Of a DNA stretch of 64,000 nt, positions 33,687-45,896 are shown piece after piece. Numbering within the stretch: the stretch's first letter is position 1; each line of letters opens with the position of its first letter. The translations under genes were made by a program, and so were the position numbers. The DNA is from Mycolicibacterium hodleri (GTDB taxonomy: Bacteria; Actinomycetota; Actinomycetes; Mycobacteriales; Mycobacteriaceae), in the NCBI RefSeq assembly GCF_025822245.1, contig NZ_JACKTL010000043.1, forward strand, positions 124,001 to 188,000. Reading direction: 5' to 3'. The notes under the pieces are model-generated. The model ran no database searches. It had not been told where the DNA came from and worked only from the letters and a program-made list of their open reading frames with translations.

Positions 33687-34937
33687 GTGCGCACCGGAGA
33701 GATCAAGGCCCTGTCCGGCCTGCGCATCGTGGCTGCCCTGTGGGTGGTGATGTTCCACTTCCGGCCCCTGCTGCAGATGGCGTCACCACCGCTCTACGAC
33801 TCGCTCAAGCCGATCCTCGACTGTGGTGCGCAAGGTGTCGACCTCTTCTTCATCCTCAGTGGCTTCGTCCTGACGTGGAACTACCTGGAGCGGATGGGTG
33901 ACCGGTGGTCGACGAGGGCCACCCTGCACTTCCTGTGGCTGCGGCTGGCCAGGGTCTGGCCGCTGTACCTGGTGACCATGCACCTCGCGGCGCTGTGGAT
34001 CATCTTCACCCTCAACTACGGGGACTTCCCGTCGCCGGAGGCGGGTTCGCTGAACGCGATCAGCTACCTACGCCAGTTGGGGATGGTGCAGCTGTGGTTC
34101 CAGCCGTTCTTCGACTTCTCGAGCTGGGACGGCCCGGCCTGGTCCATCAGCGCCGAGTGGTTGGCGTACCTGCTGTTCGGGTTGCTCATCCTGGTGATCC
34201 ACCGCGTGGACCGCGCGACGGGGGCGCGGGGTCTGCTGCTGCTGTCCTTCGCGGCCACCCTGCCTCCGCTGATTCTCCTGGTGGGCTCCGGCGGCCAGTT
34301 CTACACCCCGTGGAGCTGGTTGCCCCGCATCGTCCTGCAGTTCACCGCCGGCGCGCTGGCCTGCGCCGCGGTGCGGAAGATGAGGCCCTCCGACCGCACC
34401 CGGGCCGCCGTCGGCGTGGTCTCGGTGGTCTTGCTCGGCGTCATCGTCGGCGCCTTGTACTGGTTCGACGGTCATCCGCTGCCGACCATCCGCGACGACT
34501 TCGGCCTGGTCGACGTGCTGTTCATGCCCCTGGTCGTGGCGTTGGCCCTCGGGTCGGGCACCTTGCCCGCGCTGCTGTCCACCAGGGTGATGGTCTACGG
34601 CGGACAAGTCTCCTTCGGGCTGTACATGGTCCACGAGATCGTCCACACCGCCTGGCTGTGGATCATGGCCCAGTACCAGATCCCCATGGTGCCGAGCATC
34701 GGCGCGAAGCTGATCTTCGCCGCGCTCATCCTGGTGTCCCTGCTCCTGGGGGTGCTGCTGTTCCACTTCGTCGAGGAACCCGCGCGAATGTGGATGCGCC
34801 GCATGGTCGGCGAGCGCAGGCCGCCGGTCGACCTGGAGCACACCCCGCAGTCCGAGGTGCCCGAGCCCTCCGAGCCCCATCAGATTCGGGGCCCGCTCGA
34901 GGACCGGCCCAAGAAACTTCGAGTCCAGGCGGGTTGA
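33687..34937 (+). CDS. Acyltransferase family 3 (OafA/YrhL-like) membrane protein
   Basis: A 416-residue integral membrane O-acyltransferase with about ten hydrophobic segments. Motifs: IKALSGLRIVAALWVVMFHF (conserved His near residue 24), GAQGVDLFFILSGFVLTWNY and the R-x-x-R-type LWLRLARVWPLYLV. AT3 proteins transfer acetyl or succinyl groups to cell-surface glycans or lipids. GGAAAG lies six bases before the GTG at 33687. The stop overlaps the next ATG as TGATG, so it is coupled to an SGNH hydrolase. In many bacteria these two domains are one protein; here they are split. Confidence 0.9.
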   Translation: MRTGEIKALSGLRIVAALWVVMFHFRPLLQMASPPLYDSLKPILDCGAQGVDLFFILSGFVLTWNYLERMGDRWSTRATLHFLWLRLARVWPLYLVTMHLAALWIIFTLNYGDFPSPEAGSLNAISYLRQLGMVQLWFQPFFDFSSWDGPAWSISAEWLAYLLFGLLILVIHRVDRATGARGLLLLSFAATLPPLILLVGSGGQFYTPWSWLPRIVLQFTAGALACAAVRKMRPSDRTRAAVGVVSVVLLGVIVGALYWFDGHPLPTIRDDFGLVDVLFMPLVVALALGSGTLPALLSTRVMVYGGQVSFGLYMVHEIVHTAWLWIMAQYQIPMVPSIGAKLIFAALILVSLLLGVLLFHFVEEPARMWMRRMVGERRPPVDLEHTPQSEVPEPSEPHQIRGPLEDRPKKLRVQAG

Positions 34938-35644
34938 TGCACGACTTCGGTAGCCGTTTCGCCACGTTCGTCCTCTCGCTGACCCTGGTGGTCGGGGTGG
35001 TGCTGAACGGGCCCTCAGTTCGCGCGACGCCCTATGAGGCCACGACCGCGGGTACGCCCGTGATGCGGGTCGCGGTCGTCGGCGATTCGTACACCAATGG
35101 CACCGCGATCGGCGGTCAGGGCCCGAACGCGTGGCCCGTGCTCGCCTGGAAGACGTTGGCGCGCCGGGGCATGCAGGTCAACGCCGACGTCGCGGCCGAG
35201 GGCCGGGCCGGGTACGGCGTCCGTGGCGATCAGGGCAACCTCTTCGTCGACCTGACCCCGAGAGCCGTCAAGCCCGACGACTCGGTCGTCGTGTTCTACG
35301 GCTCCCGCAACGACCAGGGTGTCGATCCCAATGCGCTCAACGGGCAGGTCTTCAGCTCGCTCTCCCTGGCCCGCAGCATCGCGCCGACCGCGCGGCTGCT
35401 GGTGATCGGACCGCCGTGGCCGACGGCGGACGTGCCGCCCGCGGTGCTACAGATCCGCGACATCCTGTCGTTCCAGTCGATGCTGGCGGGGGCGACGTTC
35501 GTCGACCCGATCGCCGAGCGGTGGTTCGTCGACCGGCCGGACCTCATCGGACCCGACGGCGTGCATCCCACCAACGCCGGGCACGCCTACATGGCGGACA
35601 AGATCGCGCCCCTGATCGGCGACCAGCTGCCCCGCCGGGTCTGA
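34937..35644 (+). CDS. SGNH/GDSL hydrolase, secreted
   Basis: A 235-residue exported SGNH hydrolase. A signal peptide (TFVLSLTLVVGVVLNGPSVRA) precedes the catalytic domain. Block I is VAVVGDSYTNG (Ser), the block III Asn is in YGSRNDQG, and block V is GPDGVHPTNAGH (Asp and His). All four catalytic elements are present. The gene overlaps the acyltransferase stop (TGATG), so the two are made together, and the SGNH protein probably completes acyl transfer to an extracytoplasmic acceptor. It abuts the convergent upp gene with no gap. Confidence 0.9.
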   Translation: MHDFGSRFATFVLSLTLVVGVVLNGPSVRATPYEATTAGTPVMRVAVVGDSYTNGTAIGGQGPNAWPVLAWKTLARRGMQVNADVAAEGRAGYGVRGDQGNLFVDLTPRAVKPDDSVVVFYGSRNDQGVDPNALNGQVFSSLSLARSIAPTARLLVIGPPWPTADVPPAVLQIRDILSFQSMLAGATFVDPIAERWFVDRPDLIGPDGVHPTNAGHAYMADKIAPLIGDQLPRRV

Positions 35645-36274
<630 letters not shown>

Positions 36275-36283
36275 GTCATCCTC

Positions 36284-37516
36284 CTAGAAGACGGTGCCGT
36301 CGCTGACGACCACCAACGGAGGCAGCCCGCCGCGGAGGCGCTGCGCCAGCACCCGACCCGCGGCCCACGTGCCGCCCTCCAACACGCAGGCCAACGGCAT
36401 CTGGGCCGCGTCCACGCCGAGCTCGGCGCGCACCAGCGGAGCCAGCTCGTCGAGCAGCGCCACCGTCAACGCCCGCCATTCGACCACCAGTTCGGCGTCG
36501 ACGGCCCACGCGGTCCTCAGCCAGCCGGGGTCGCGTAGCCGGAGCACGCCGGCGTCGAGCAGCAGACCACCGTTGCGGTACTCGGGGAGCGCGGTCAACT
36601 CCTCGAGCCCGACGACCTGGACGCCCGCCCAGGCGAACGGCTCGAGCAGCGAGTAGGTCAACCACTGCGACAGTTTGTGAAAGGGCATCCACCCCTGGGT
36701 CAGGCCGGGTCCCGCCACGGCCGGGTGCCGCCAGCAGTCACCTAGCCGTTGATCACCGATGGCGTTGTCCGCCAGCCAGATTCCCGACAGTGACAGCAGC
36801 AACTGCGACAGGATGTCGTGCGCGGCGATCGTCGCCGGACCGTGCTGGGGCAGCAGCCGGTCGAACAACCCGCCGGGCCGGCCGAGCGGGCCGAAGGTCT
36901 CGGGCTGCCCGGTCAGGGCCTGCCCCAGGCGGTGCAGGAGCGCCACCCGACCGTCGACGCCGACCAGCGGGTTGTCCGGGGTGATCTGGAACGCCTCGGC
37001 CAGGCGCGCCGGCGTCAGGCTGAGCAGTCCGGTCGCGTCGACCCGCAGCGGGACGCCGGGGTCGGAGGAGAAGACGCCGTCGGCGAACGCGTCGAACGAC
37101 GCGACGCCGAGCCCCTCGGAGCGGTCGAATCGCAGTCCGCTGGCCGCCTCGTCGTAGTGCCAATCCGGTCCCGCACCGGCGTCGAGCAGCACGCTGACCA
37201 CGGCGAGGTCGATCATGGCGCGGGCCCGCCCGGCCGGATCGAGGGCCGCGAGCCGCGCGTCGAGTTCGGCCTTGCGGTGGACCCCACCGGCTTCGAAGTG
37301 TCGCCACCGACTGTGGAACGGAATGTCCAAGTCGGGGTAGCGGTCTCGCGTCACGGCCACCACGTCGGCCACCGCCGCGGGCACCGACCCGTCGTCGACG
37401 ACGAACCAGGTGGACTCGCCGGCGCGCGCCCGGTGCAGCAGAGCGGTGGCGCGGTCTCGGACGGCAGCGGTGGTGCGCAGCAACGCCGCCGCACCGTCGG
37501 CCTCGCCGGCACTCAT
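36284..37516 (-). CDS. DUF1688 family protein, URC4-type uracil catabolism protein
   Basis: A 410-residue DUF1688 protein, the family of Lachancea kluyveri Urc4, needed to use uracil as nitrogen source by the URC route. Recognisable family stretches are IPFHSRWRHFEAGG, GPDWHYDE, SEGLGVASFDAF, GRPGGLFDRLLP and GDCWRHPA. No catalytic motif is established. It overlaps the URC1-type gene by four bases (ATGA, 37513-37516) and upp starts 9 bases downstream, so the three form one operon. It is soluble, with no signal peptide. Confidence 0.9.
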   Translation of the reverse strand: MSAGEADGAAALLRTTAAVRDRATALLHRARAGESTWFVVDDGSVPAAVADVVAVTRDRYPDLDIPFHSRWRHFEAGGVHRKAELDARLAALDPAGRARAMIDLAVVSVLLDAGAGPDWHYDEAASGLRFDRSEGLGVASFDAFADGVFSSDPGVPLRVDATGLLSLTPARLAEAFQITPDNPLVGVDGRVALLHRLGQALTGQPETFGPLGRPGGLFDRLLPQHGPATIAAHDILSQLLLSLSGIWLADNAIGDQRLGDCWRHPAVAGPGLTQGWMPFHKLSQWLTYSLLEPFAWAGVQVVGLEELTALPEYRNGGLLLDAGVLRLRDPGWLRTAWAVDAELVVEWRALTVALLDELAPLVRAELGVDAAQMPLACVLEGGTWAAGRVLAQRLRGGLPPLVVVSDGTVF

Positions 37517-38748
37517 CCGTTCAACCCGCGGCCCTTCGTGTTCCGGAGCTCCTCGGCGCCCGGCACCGGACCCGGGGTGAAGTAGCCCGCGGCGACCTTG
37601 GCGTCGATCTCGACGCGGGCGTCGGCTGGTACCAGGTCCTCCGGGATGTTCACTCGCTCGCCCACCTCGATGCCTGAGCCGGTGATCGCGTCGTACTTCA
37701 TGTTGCTCATCGAGACCAGCCGGTGGATCTTGCGGACGCCCAGCCAATGCAGGACGTCGGGCATGAGTTCCTGGAAGCGCATGTCCTGCACTCCCGCAAC
37801 GCATTCCGTGCGGGCGAAGTACTGGTCGGCGGTGTCGCCGCCCACCTGCCGCTTGCGTGCGTTGTAGACCAGGAACTTGGTGACCTCCCCGAGCGCGCGG
37901 CCCTCCTTGCGGGAGTAGGAGACCAGTCCCACGCCGCCGCGCTGGGCGCCGAGGATGCACTCCTCGATGGCATGGGTGAGATACGGCCGGCACGTACAGA
38001 TGTCGGAGCCGAAGACGTCCGAGCCGTTGCACTCGTCGTGCACCCGAGCGGTCAGCTCGACCGACGGATCGGCCAGATCGTGCGTGGCACCGAAGACGTA
38101 GACGGTCTGCCCGCCGATCGGGGGAAGGAACACCTCGAGGTCGGACCGGGTCACCAGCTCCGGGTACATCCCGCCGGTCTCCTCGAACAGGGCTCTGCGC
38201 AAATCGGTTTCGGAGCAGTCAAACCGTTGCGCCACCCCGGGCAGATACCAGACCGGTTCGATCGCGGCCTTGGTGACCAACGCGGCTCCGCTGGGGAGCA
38301 GCACGCGACCGTCGGGGACGAGCCGACCCTTCTGCACGGCGTCGACGACCTCGGGCAGGATGACGTGCGCCTTGGTGACGGCGATCGACGGGCGCATGTC
38401 GTGACCGGCCGCCAGTTCGTCGGCGAACACGTCGGCGACCATCGCCCCCCACGGGTCCAGGCTGACGATCTTGCCCGGTTCGCTCCACTGCGGATGAGGG
38501 CCGATGACGTCGGTGGGTGAGGTGTTGGTGAGGTCGGCCTTGTGCTCTCGCGACAGCGCTCCGGCCGCGACGGCCAGCGCCCGGTACACGCCGTAGGAAC
38601 CACTGTGGGTGCCGATCACGTTGCGGTGCGCGCGCTTGGTGGTGGTGCCGATGACGGGTCCGCGTTCGGTCGCCGTCGGGGCGTCCCACCTGATGGGCAG
38701 GGCACCCACCCCACCGCTGTGCGAGGTCAGTCGGATGTGCGCGACCAT
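37513..38748 (-). CDS. GTP cyclohydrolase II-like URC1-type uracil catabolism enzyme
   Basis: A 411-residue member of the GTP cyclohydrolase II superfamily, long-form URC1 type. The zinc site is HDECNGSDVFGSDICTC (three Cys), matching the GCHII pattern, and the catalytic region RKEGRALGEVTKFLVYNAR differs from the QEGRGIGL of RibA. The N-terminal half (about 1-190) is not found in RibA but is typical of URC1. In the URC pathway URC1 acts on a uracil-derived nucleotide and opens the pyrimidine ring. GAGGAG lies 7 bases before the ATG at 38748. It is first in the URC1-URC4-upp operon. A dedicated riboflavin RibA role is unlikely without rib neighbours. Confidence 0.9.
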   Translation of the reverse strand: MVAHIRLTSHSGGVGALPIRWDAPTATERGPVIGTTTKRAHRNVIGTHSGSYGVYRALAVAAGALSREHKADLTNTSPTDVIGPHPQWSEPGKIVSLDPWGAMVADVFADELAAGHDMRPSIAVTKAHVILPEVVDAVQKGRLVPDGRVLLPSGAALVTKAAIEPVWYLPGVAQRFDCSETDLRRALFEETGGMYPELVTRSDLEVFLPPIGGQTVYVFGATHDLADPSVELTARVHDECNGSDVFGSDICTCRPYLTHAIEECILGAQRGGVGLVSYSRKEGRALGEVTKFLVYNARKRQVGGDTADQYFARTECVAGVQDMRFQELMPDVLHWLGVRKIHRLVSMSNMKYDAITGSGIEVGERVNIPEDLVPADARVEIDAKVAAGYFTPGPVPGAEELRNTKGRGLNG

Positions 38749-38838
38749 GCTCGCTCCTCGGGGGTCGAACGTCCGGCGTCGGGCCGGTGGAATGCGCCAG
38801 CATAGCGACTCGCCGCACGCCACGCCGGACGCCGAGTG

Positions 38839-39234
38839 CTACGGGCCGAACGTGGTCAGGCAGAAGGGATGGCCGGCCGGGTCGAGGAACACCAGCCACA
38901 GGTCGGGCGCGGGCTGATGCTCGGCGAGCCGGGCGCCGACGGCCTGTGCGCGTGCGGCGGCGGCGTCGAGATCGCGCACCGAGACGTCGAAGTGCATCTG
39001 CTGGCCCTGCCCGGGTTCTGGCCAGGTCGGCGGCGCGTAGTCGTCGACCTTCATCATCGCCAGGGTGTGGGTTCCGTCGGAGATGGCGACGACCCGGCCG
39101 TCGGGTGATTCGACGATCCGCGTCATGCCGAACAGTTCGGCGTAGAAGTCCGCGAGCGCGCCGGGGTCCGGGCAGTCGACGGACACCGATCCGATGCGCA
39201 GAGCGGGTGAGTCGGGGGTCACGTCCGAGGTCAT
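38839..39234 (-). CDS. VOC family protein
   Basis: A 131-residue glyoxalase-fold protein of the Glyoxalase_6 type. Two modules: IGSVSVDCPDPGALADFYAE and MHFDVSVRDLDAAAARAQAV, ending FLDPAGHPFCLTTF. Its metal ligands are not obvious and it may bind rather than transform a ligand. Its ATG at 39234 overlaps the stop of the methyltransferase gene (ATGA), so the two are translationally coupled. Confidence 0.85.
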   Translation of the reverse strand: MTSDVTPDSPALRIGSVSVDCPDPGALADFYAELFGMTRIVESPDGRVVAISDGTHTLAMMKVDDYAPPTWPEPGQGQQMHFDVSVRDLDAAAARAQAVGARLAEHQPAPDLWLVFLDPAGHPFCLTTFGP

Positions 39235-39839
39235 GCCGGTGACCCTGCCACGTCCGTCCGACGGTGCACCGACACCGCGTAGTCGCCACCCTCGTAGGGC
39301 TCGCGGTCCCACGTCGCAAACCGGGCCACGGACTCCAATCCGGCGCCGGCGGCGACATGGTCGTACTCCGCGAGCGGCAGCCGACCGGGTCGAATCGAGA
39401 AGCCGGCGACCAGAAGTCCGCCGGGGGCGAGCCGGTCGGCCAGCTCGCCCATGACCCTGTCCTCGGTCCCCGGGGCGAGAAAGATCATCACGTTGCCCGC
39501 GAGAAGGACGACGTCGAACGTCTCGGTCGAGTGCGCCCCGAGGTCCGCCAGGTCGGCGTGAATCCAGGTGAGGTCGGGGGCCTTGGTGCGCGCGGTGGCG
39601 AGCATGTCGGGGTCGGCGTCGACCCCGACCACCGAGAGCCCGCGACGGGCCAACTCGATTGCGACGCGGCCGGTGCCACACCCCGCGTCGAGGACCCGGC
39701 GCCCGCCCGCTTGCCCCAGCACACTCTCGACGAAGTCCGCCTCGCCGTGAATGCTCTCGCCCGACTCGGCGAGCTTCGCCCACCGCTGGTCATAGCTGTC
39801 GCCGCGCGGCGCGTTCGAGTCCTGCCATCGGGTGCCCAT
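39231..39839 (-). CDS. Class I SAM-dependent methyltransferase
   Basis: A 202-residue methyltransferase. Motif I is VLDAGCGTGRVAIEL, the acidic residue after strand 2 is VVGVDADPDML, motif II region FDVVLLAGNVMIFL, and post-motif LAPGGLLVAGFS. It is small and soluble, with no clue to the acceptor. The ATG at 39839 is preceded by few Shine-Dalgarno bases. A strong hairpin separates it from katG upstream, and its stop overlaps the VOC gene start. Confidence 0.87.
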   Translation of the reverse strand: MGTRWQDSNAPRGDSYDQRWAKLAESGESIHGEADFVESVLGQAGGRRVLDAGCGTGRVAIELARRGLSVVGVDADPDMLATARTKAPDLTWIHADLADLGAHSTETFDVVLLAGNVMIFLAPGTEDRVMGELADRLAPGGLLVAGFSIRPGRLPLAEYDHVAAGAGLESVARFATWDREPYEGGDYAVSVHRRTDVAGSPA

Positions 39840-39857
39840 GCCGCCATTGTCACGCAA

Positions 39858-39895
39858 GAACACCCCGCGGGCCGAAGCCGGTTCGCGGGGTGTTC
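39858..39895 (-). terminator. Hairpin terminator after katG
   Basis: GAACACCCCGCG and CGCGGGGTGTTC form a perfect 12-bp stem with a 14-base loop, 18 bases past the katG stop and before the methyltransferase start. There is no U-tract, which is common in mycobacteria. Confidence 0.7.
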
Positions 39896-39913
39896 CTGGG
39901 GCTGCAGAGTGGC

Positions 39914-42127
<2,214 letters not shown>

Positions 42128-42168
42128 GGGGTTCCCCTTCGTTTGGGACAGCGATGACGTGGAACGGG

Positions 42169-42612
42169 TCAAACTGTTGGTGCGGTGGAGCATTCGGGAC
42201 ACAGTCCCCAATAGACGACCTCGGCCTCGTCGACGGAGAAGCCCTCGAGAGTGCCGCTGCGGTCGGACGGGGTCAGACAGGGAGCGTCACCGACGGCGCA
42301 GTCGACGTCGGCGATGACGCCGCACGACCGACACACGACATGGTGATGGTTGTCGCCGACCCGGGACTCGTAGCGGGCAACGGAACCGGATGGCTGAATC
42401 CGGCGCACCAATCCCGCGGTGGTCAGGGCCGCCAACACGTCGTACGCGGTCTGGCGAGAGACCTCGGGCAGACCGTTGCGAACGGAGTCGAAGATCGTCT
42501 CCGTGTCGGCGTGCGGGTGTTGGCCCACCGCCCCGAGTACCGCGACACGAGGCCGGGTTACGCGGAGGCCAGCCTGGCGTAGCTGTTCCGGGTAGTTCGG
42601 CGACGGTGTCAC
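42169..42612 (-). CDS. furA: Ferric uptake regulator family repressor FurA
   Basis: A 147-residue Fur family redox/metal regulator that represses furA-katG. The winged helix has GLRVTRPRVAVL and EVSRQTAYDVLAAL; metal-binding features are NHHHVVCRSCGVIADVDC and the C-terminal CPEC. The GTG at 42612 is chosen over the GTG at 42621, because a -10 element (CATAGT) covers the latter and transcription would then begin at or next to the 42612 codon. M. tuberculosis furA is likewise read from a leaderless message. The protein start VTPSPNYPEQL lines up with known FurA starts. Confidence 0.94.
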   Translation of the reverse strand: MTPSPNYPEQLRQAGLRVTRPRVAVLGAVGQHPHADTETIFDSVRNGLPEVSRQTAYDVLAALTTAGLVRRIQPSGSVARYESRVGDNHHHVVCRSCGVIADVDCAVGDAPCLTPSDRSGTLEGFSVDEAEVVYWGLCPECSTAPTV

Positions 42613-42619
42613 GCGGACC

Positions 42620-42649
42620 ACTATGCCCGTCTTTTCTGGAATCGGTCAA
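42620..42649 (-). promoter_or_regulatory. furA-katG promoter, leaderless transcript
   Basis: On the minus strand TTGACC (42644-42649) and CATAGT (42620-42625) are 18 bases apart. Transcription from about 42612 would place the GTG start of furA at the 5' end. FurA autoregulation through this region is inferred from the M. tuberculosis case. Confidence 0.55.
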
Positions 42650-42747
42650 GAAATGGCCAAAGACGCGCCGGGACGTTTCGGCGATTGCCTCGTCGGCGGC
42701 CTCGTGGGGTTCGCTAACCTCTGGCGAATCTTCGACAAGGAGTGCGC

Positions 42748-44058
<1,311 letters not shown>

Positions 44059-44117
44059 CGCCCAAGCGCATTCGGACGAGCGCTCTTCGAGCACGTCAAG
44101 CGGGGTAGCATGGGCAG

Positions 44118-44915
44118 ATGACGGTTCGGGATCTGGGCGCCGAACACGCATTCGACGATCCCGACGACGGATGGTTCGGCGCGGAACTACCCGTCGACGA
44201 AACGCCGCCGCAGCCTGCTCCGCCACCGCCTCGTCAGGAGTACCCGCCCCCGCTCGAGGACGATTCCGCGGCCGACACCGACCGCTGGTTCGTCGGCGAC
44301 ACGAGCCTGCTCGAGCCAGTCGAACCCGACGATCCACCGCCCGCCCGGGTGAACCACCGTCCGGCACCCGAATCCGTGGCCGCAACGTTGAACGTCGTCC
44401 CGGCGCGCCGCAACGGTGTCGTCGGCGCCTCCGCCACCGCCTCGTACGAGTCCCGCATCGCCGACAGCGGCGCCTGGGAGTTCAAGTCGTCGTCGACCGA
44501 CCGGAAACGTCGCCCGCGGGCGGTGATGCTCGCCGTCGCCATCCTGCTCGGCGTGGCGGCCGTCGTCGGCGTCGTCCTCATCCTGCGCAGCCCCGCCGGC
44601 GACCAGCCGGCACCGGTGCCGCCGAGCGAATCCGCCGCGCGGACGGCCCCGTCGACGTCGGCGCCCGCCGCCGCGTCGGTCGCTCCACTGCCGCCACCAC
44701 CGGTACTTCCGCCGCCACCGCCGACGGCTGAGGAGATGACCCCGCCGGTCGTCACGCGGCAGTATTCGCCGGGCTACCAGACCGACACGCCGAAGAAGCC
44801 GCAGACGAACGTGACGCGAGCGCCGTTGAGCGCGGCCCCTCCGCCGCCGCCGCGCCAGACGGACCGCGGCCGTGCGACCCCCGGGCGGTCGGGGTCGCAC
44901 GGGTTCTTCGGCTGA
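44118..44915 (+). CDS. Proline-rich single-pass membrane protein, hypothetical
   Basis: A 265-residue protein of unknown function. The acidic N-terminal part has two alike segments, DDPDDGWFGAELPVDE and ADTDRWFVGDTSLLEPVE, separated by a polyproline run. A basic stretch (DRKRRPR) precedes one transmembrane helix at about 138-156 (MLAVAILLGVAAVVGVVLIL). The C-terminal Pro/Ala/Ser-rich tail is then probably extracytoplasmic. This layout is common in mycobacterial envelope proteins. It starts 59 bases after amt in the same direction; cotranscription is possible but no functional link is visible. Confidence 0.72.
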   Translation: MTVRDLGAEHAFDDPDDGWFGAELPVDETPPQPAPPPPRQEYPPPLEDDSAADTDRWFVGDTSLLEPVEPDDPPPARVNHRPAPESVAATLNVVPARRNGVVGASATASYESRIADSGAWEFKSSSTDRKRRPRAVMLAVAILLGVAAVVGVVLILRSPAGDQPAPVPPSESAARTAPSTSAPAAASVAPLPPPPVLPPPPPTAEEMTPPVVTRQYSPGYQTDTPKKPQTNVTRAPLSAAPPPPPRQTDRGRATPGRSGSHGFFG

Positions 44916-44957
44916 CAGATCGATGCCGCCCGATGACGGTCCGTTAGCTTGTCCCCA

Positions 44958-45896
44958 ATGAAGGCGATGATCGACTTCGACGCCGCGCCGATCTTCGGCG
45001 TCCCCTTGGCCGACGGCACCGGCGTGCACGAGGGCATGTTGATCGAGGGCCCGCAGGGATGGGGCGAGTTCAGCCCACCACCGGGTTGCGACGACGGCGA
45101 GGCGTCGAGATGGCTCACCGCCGCCGTCGAGGGGGGCACCGTCGGCTGGCCCGATCCGCGGCGGGGCCGGATTCCGATCGCCGTGACGGTCGGCGCGGTC
45201 GACCCCGGGTCCGCGCGCCGCACCGTGGACGGGTCGGGCTGTCGTACGGCCGACGTCACCGTCGCGACGACGCCGGGTGAGCTGACCGATGACGCAGAGC
45301 GCGTCGCGGCGGTCCGTGCCGCGCTCGGCCCCTCCGGACGAATTCGCTTGAGCGCCAACGGATCATGGAACGTCGAGGACGCGGTGCGCGCCATCGCGGT
45401 CCTCGCGGAGGCGGCCGGGGACGTCGAGTTCGTCGCCCGCCCCTGCCGGGGCACCACGGAGCTGGCCGCGGTGCGCAGCCGGGTCGACGTTCCGATCGCC
45501 GCCGAGGCGTCGTGCGCCGAGGCGGTCGACGTGGTGATCCTTCGCAGCGGTCCACTCGGCGGCGTGCGACGGGCGCTGCGCGTCGCCGAACGGCTCGACC
45601 TGCCGTGCGTGGTCGCGTCGTCCGGGGAGACGAGCATCGGGCTGGCCGCCGGCCTCGCGCTCGCGGGCGCGCTTCCCGAGCTGCCGTACGACTGTGCGCT
45701 CGGCACGGTGTCCCTGCTGGGCGGCGACCTCGTCGTGCCCGGTCGGTCGTTGCGCCCCGTGGACGGTCATCTGCCCGTCGCGCCCACGCCCGCAGCGCCT
45801 GCGGCCGAGCTGTTGCAGCGATTCGCGGTCACCGACGCCGACCACGTCGAGCGGTGGCGCCGGCGATTGCGGTCGGCGCGGGCCATCTCCACCTAG
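44958..45896 (+). CDS. MenC-like (o-succinylbenzoate synthase) paralogue lacking all catalytic residues
   Basis: A 312-residue protein that aligns throughout with actinobacterial MenC of the enolase superfamily (GWGEF near 34-38, RTADVTVA, LSANGSW, VARPC, ILRSGPLGG). However, the catalytic KxK is Asp99-x-Thr101. The metal ligands Asp, Glu and Asp are Ser132, Ala160 and Glu183, and the second catalytic Lys is Arg196. The frame is intact and begins at a clear ATG at 44958. It should not make o-succinylbenzoate and may be a pseudoenzyme. No other men gene is nearby. Its TAG stop overlaps the convergent cutinase TAG within CTAG. Confidence 0.8.
   Translation: MKAMIDFDAAPIFGVPLADGTGVHEGMLIEGPQGWGEFSPPPGCDDGEASRWLTAAVEGGTVGWPDPRRGRIPIAVTVGAVDPGSARRTVDGSGCRTADVTVATTPGELTDDAERVAAVRAALGPSGRIRLSANGSWNVEDAVRAIAVLAEAAGDVEFVARPCRGTTELAAVRSRVDVPIAAEASCAEAVDVVILRSGPLGGVRRALRVAERLDLPCVVASSGETSIGLAAGLALAGALPELPYDCALGTVSLLGGDLVVPGRSLRPVDGHLPVAPTPAAPAAELLQRFAVTDADHVERWRRRLRSARAIST

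Noticed and set aside
37513..38748. Annotation as RibA for riboflavin synthesis
   Set aside because: The N-terminal extension, altered catalytic motif and overlap with a DUF1688 gene and upp fit URC1; no riboflavin genes are near.
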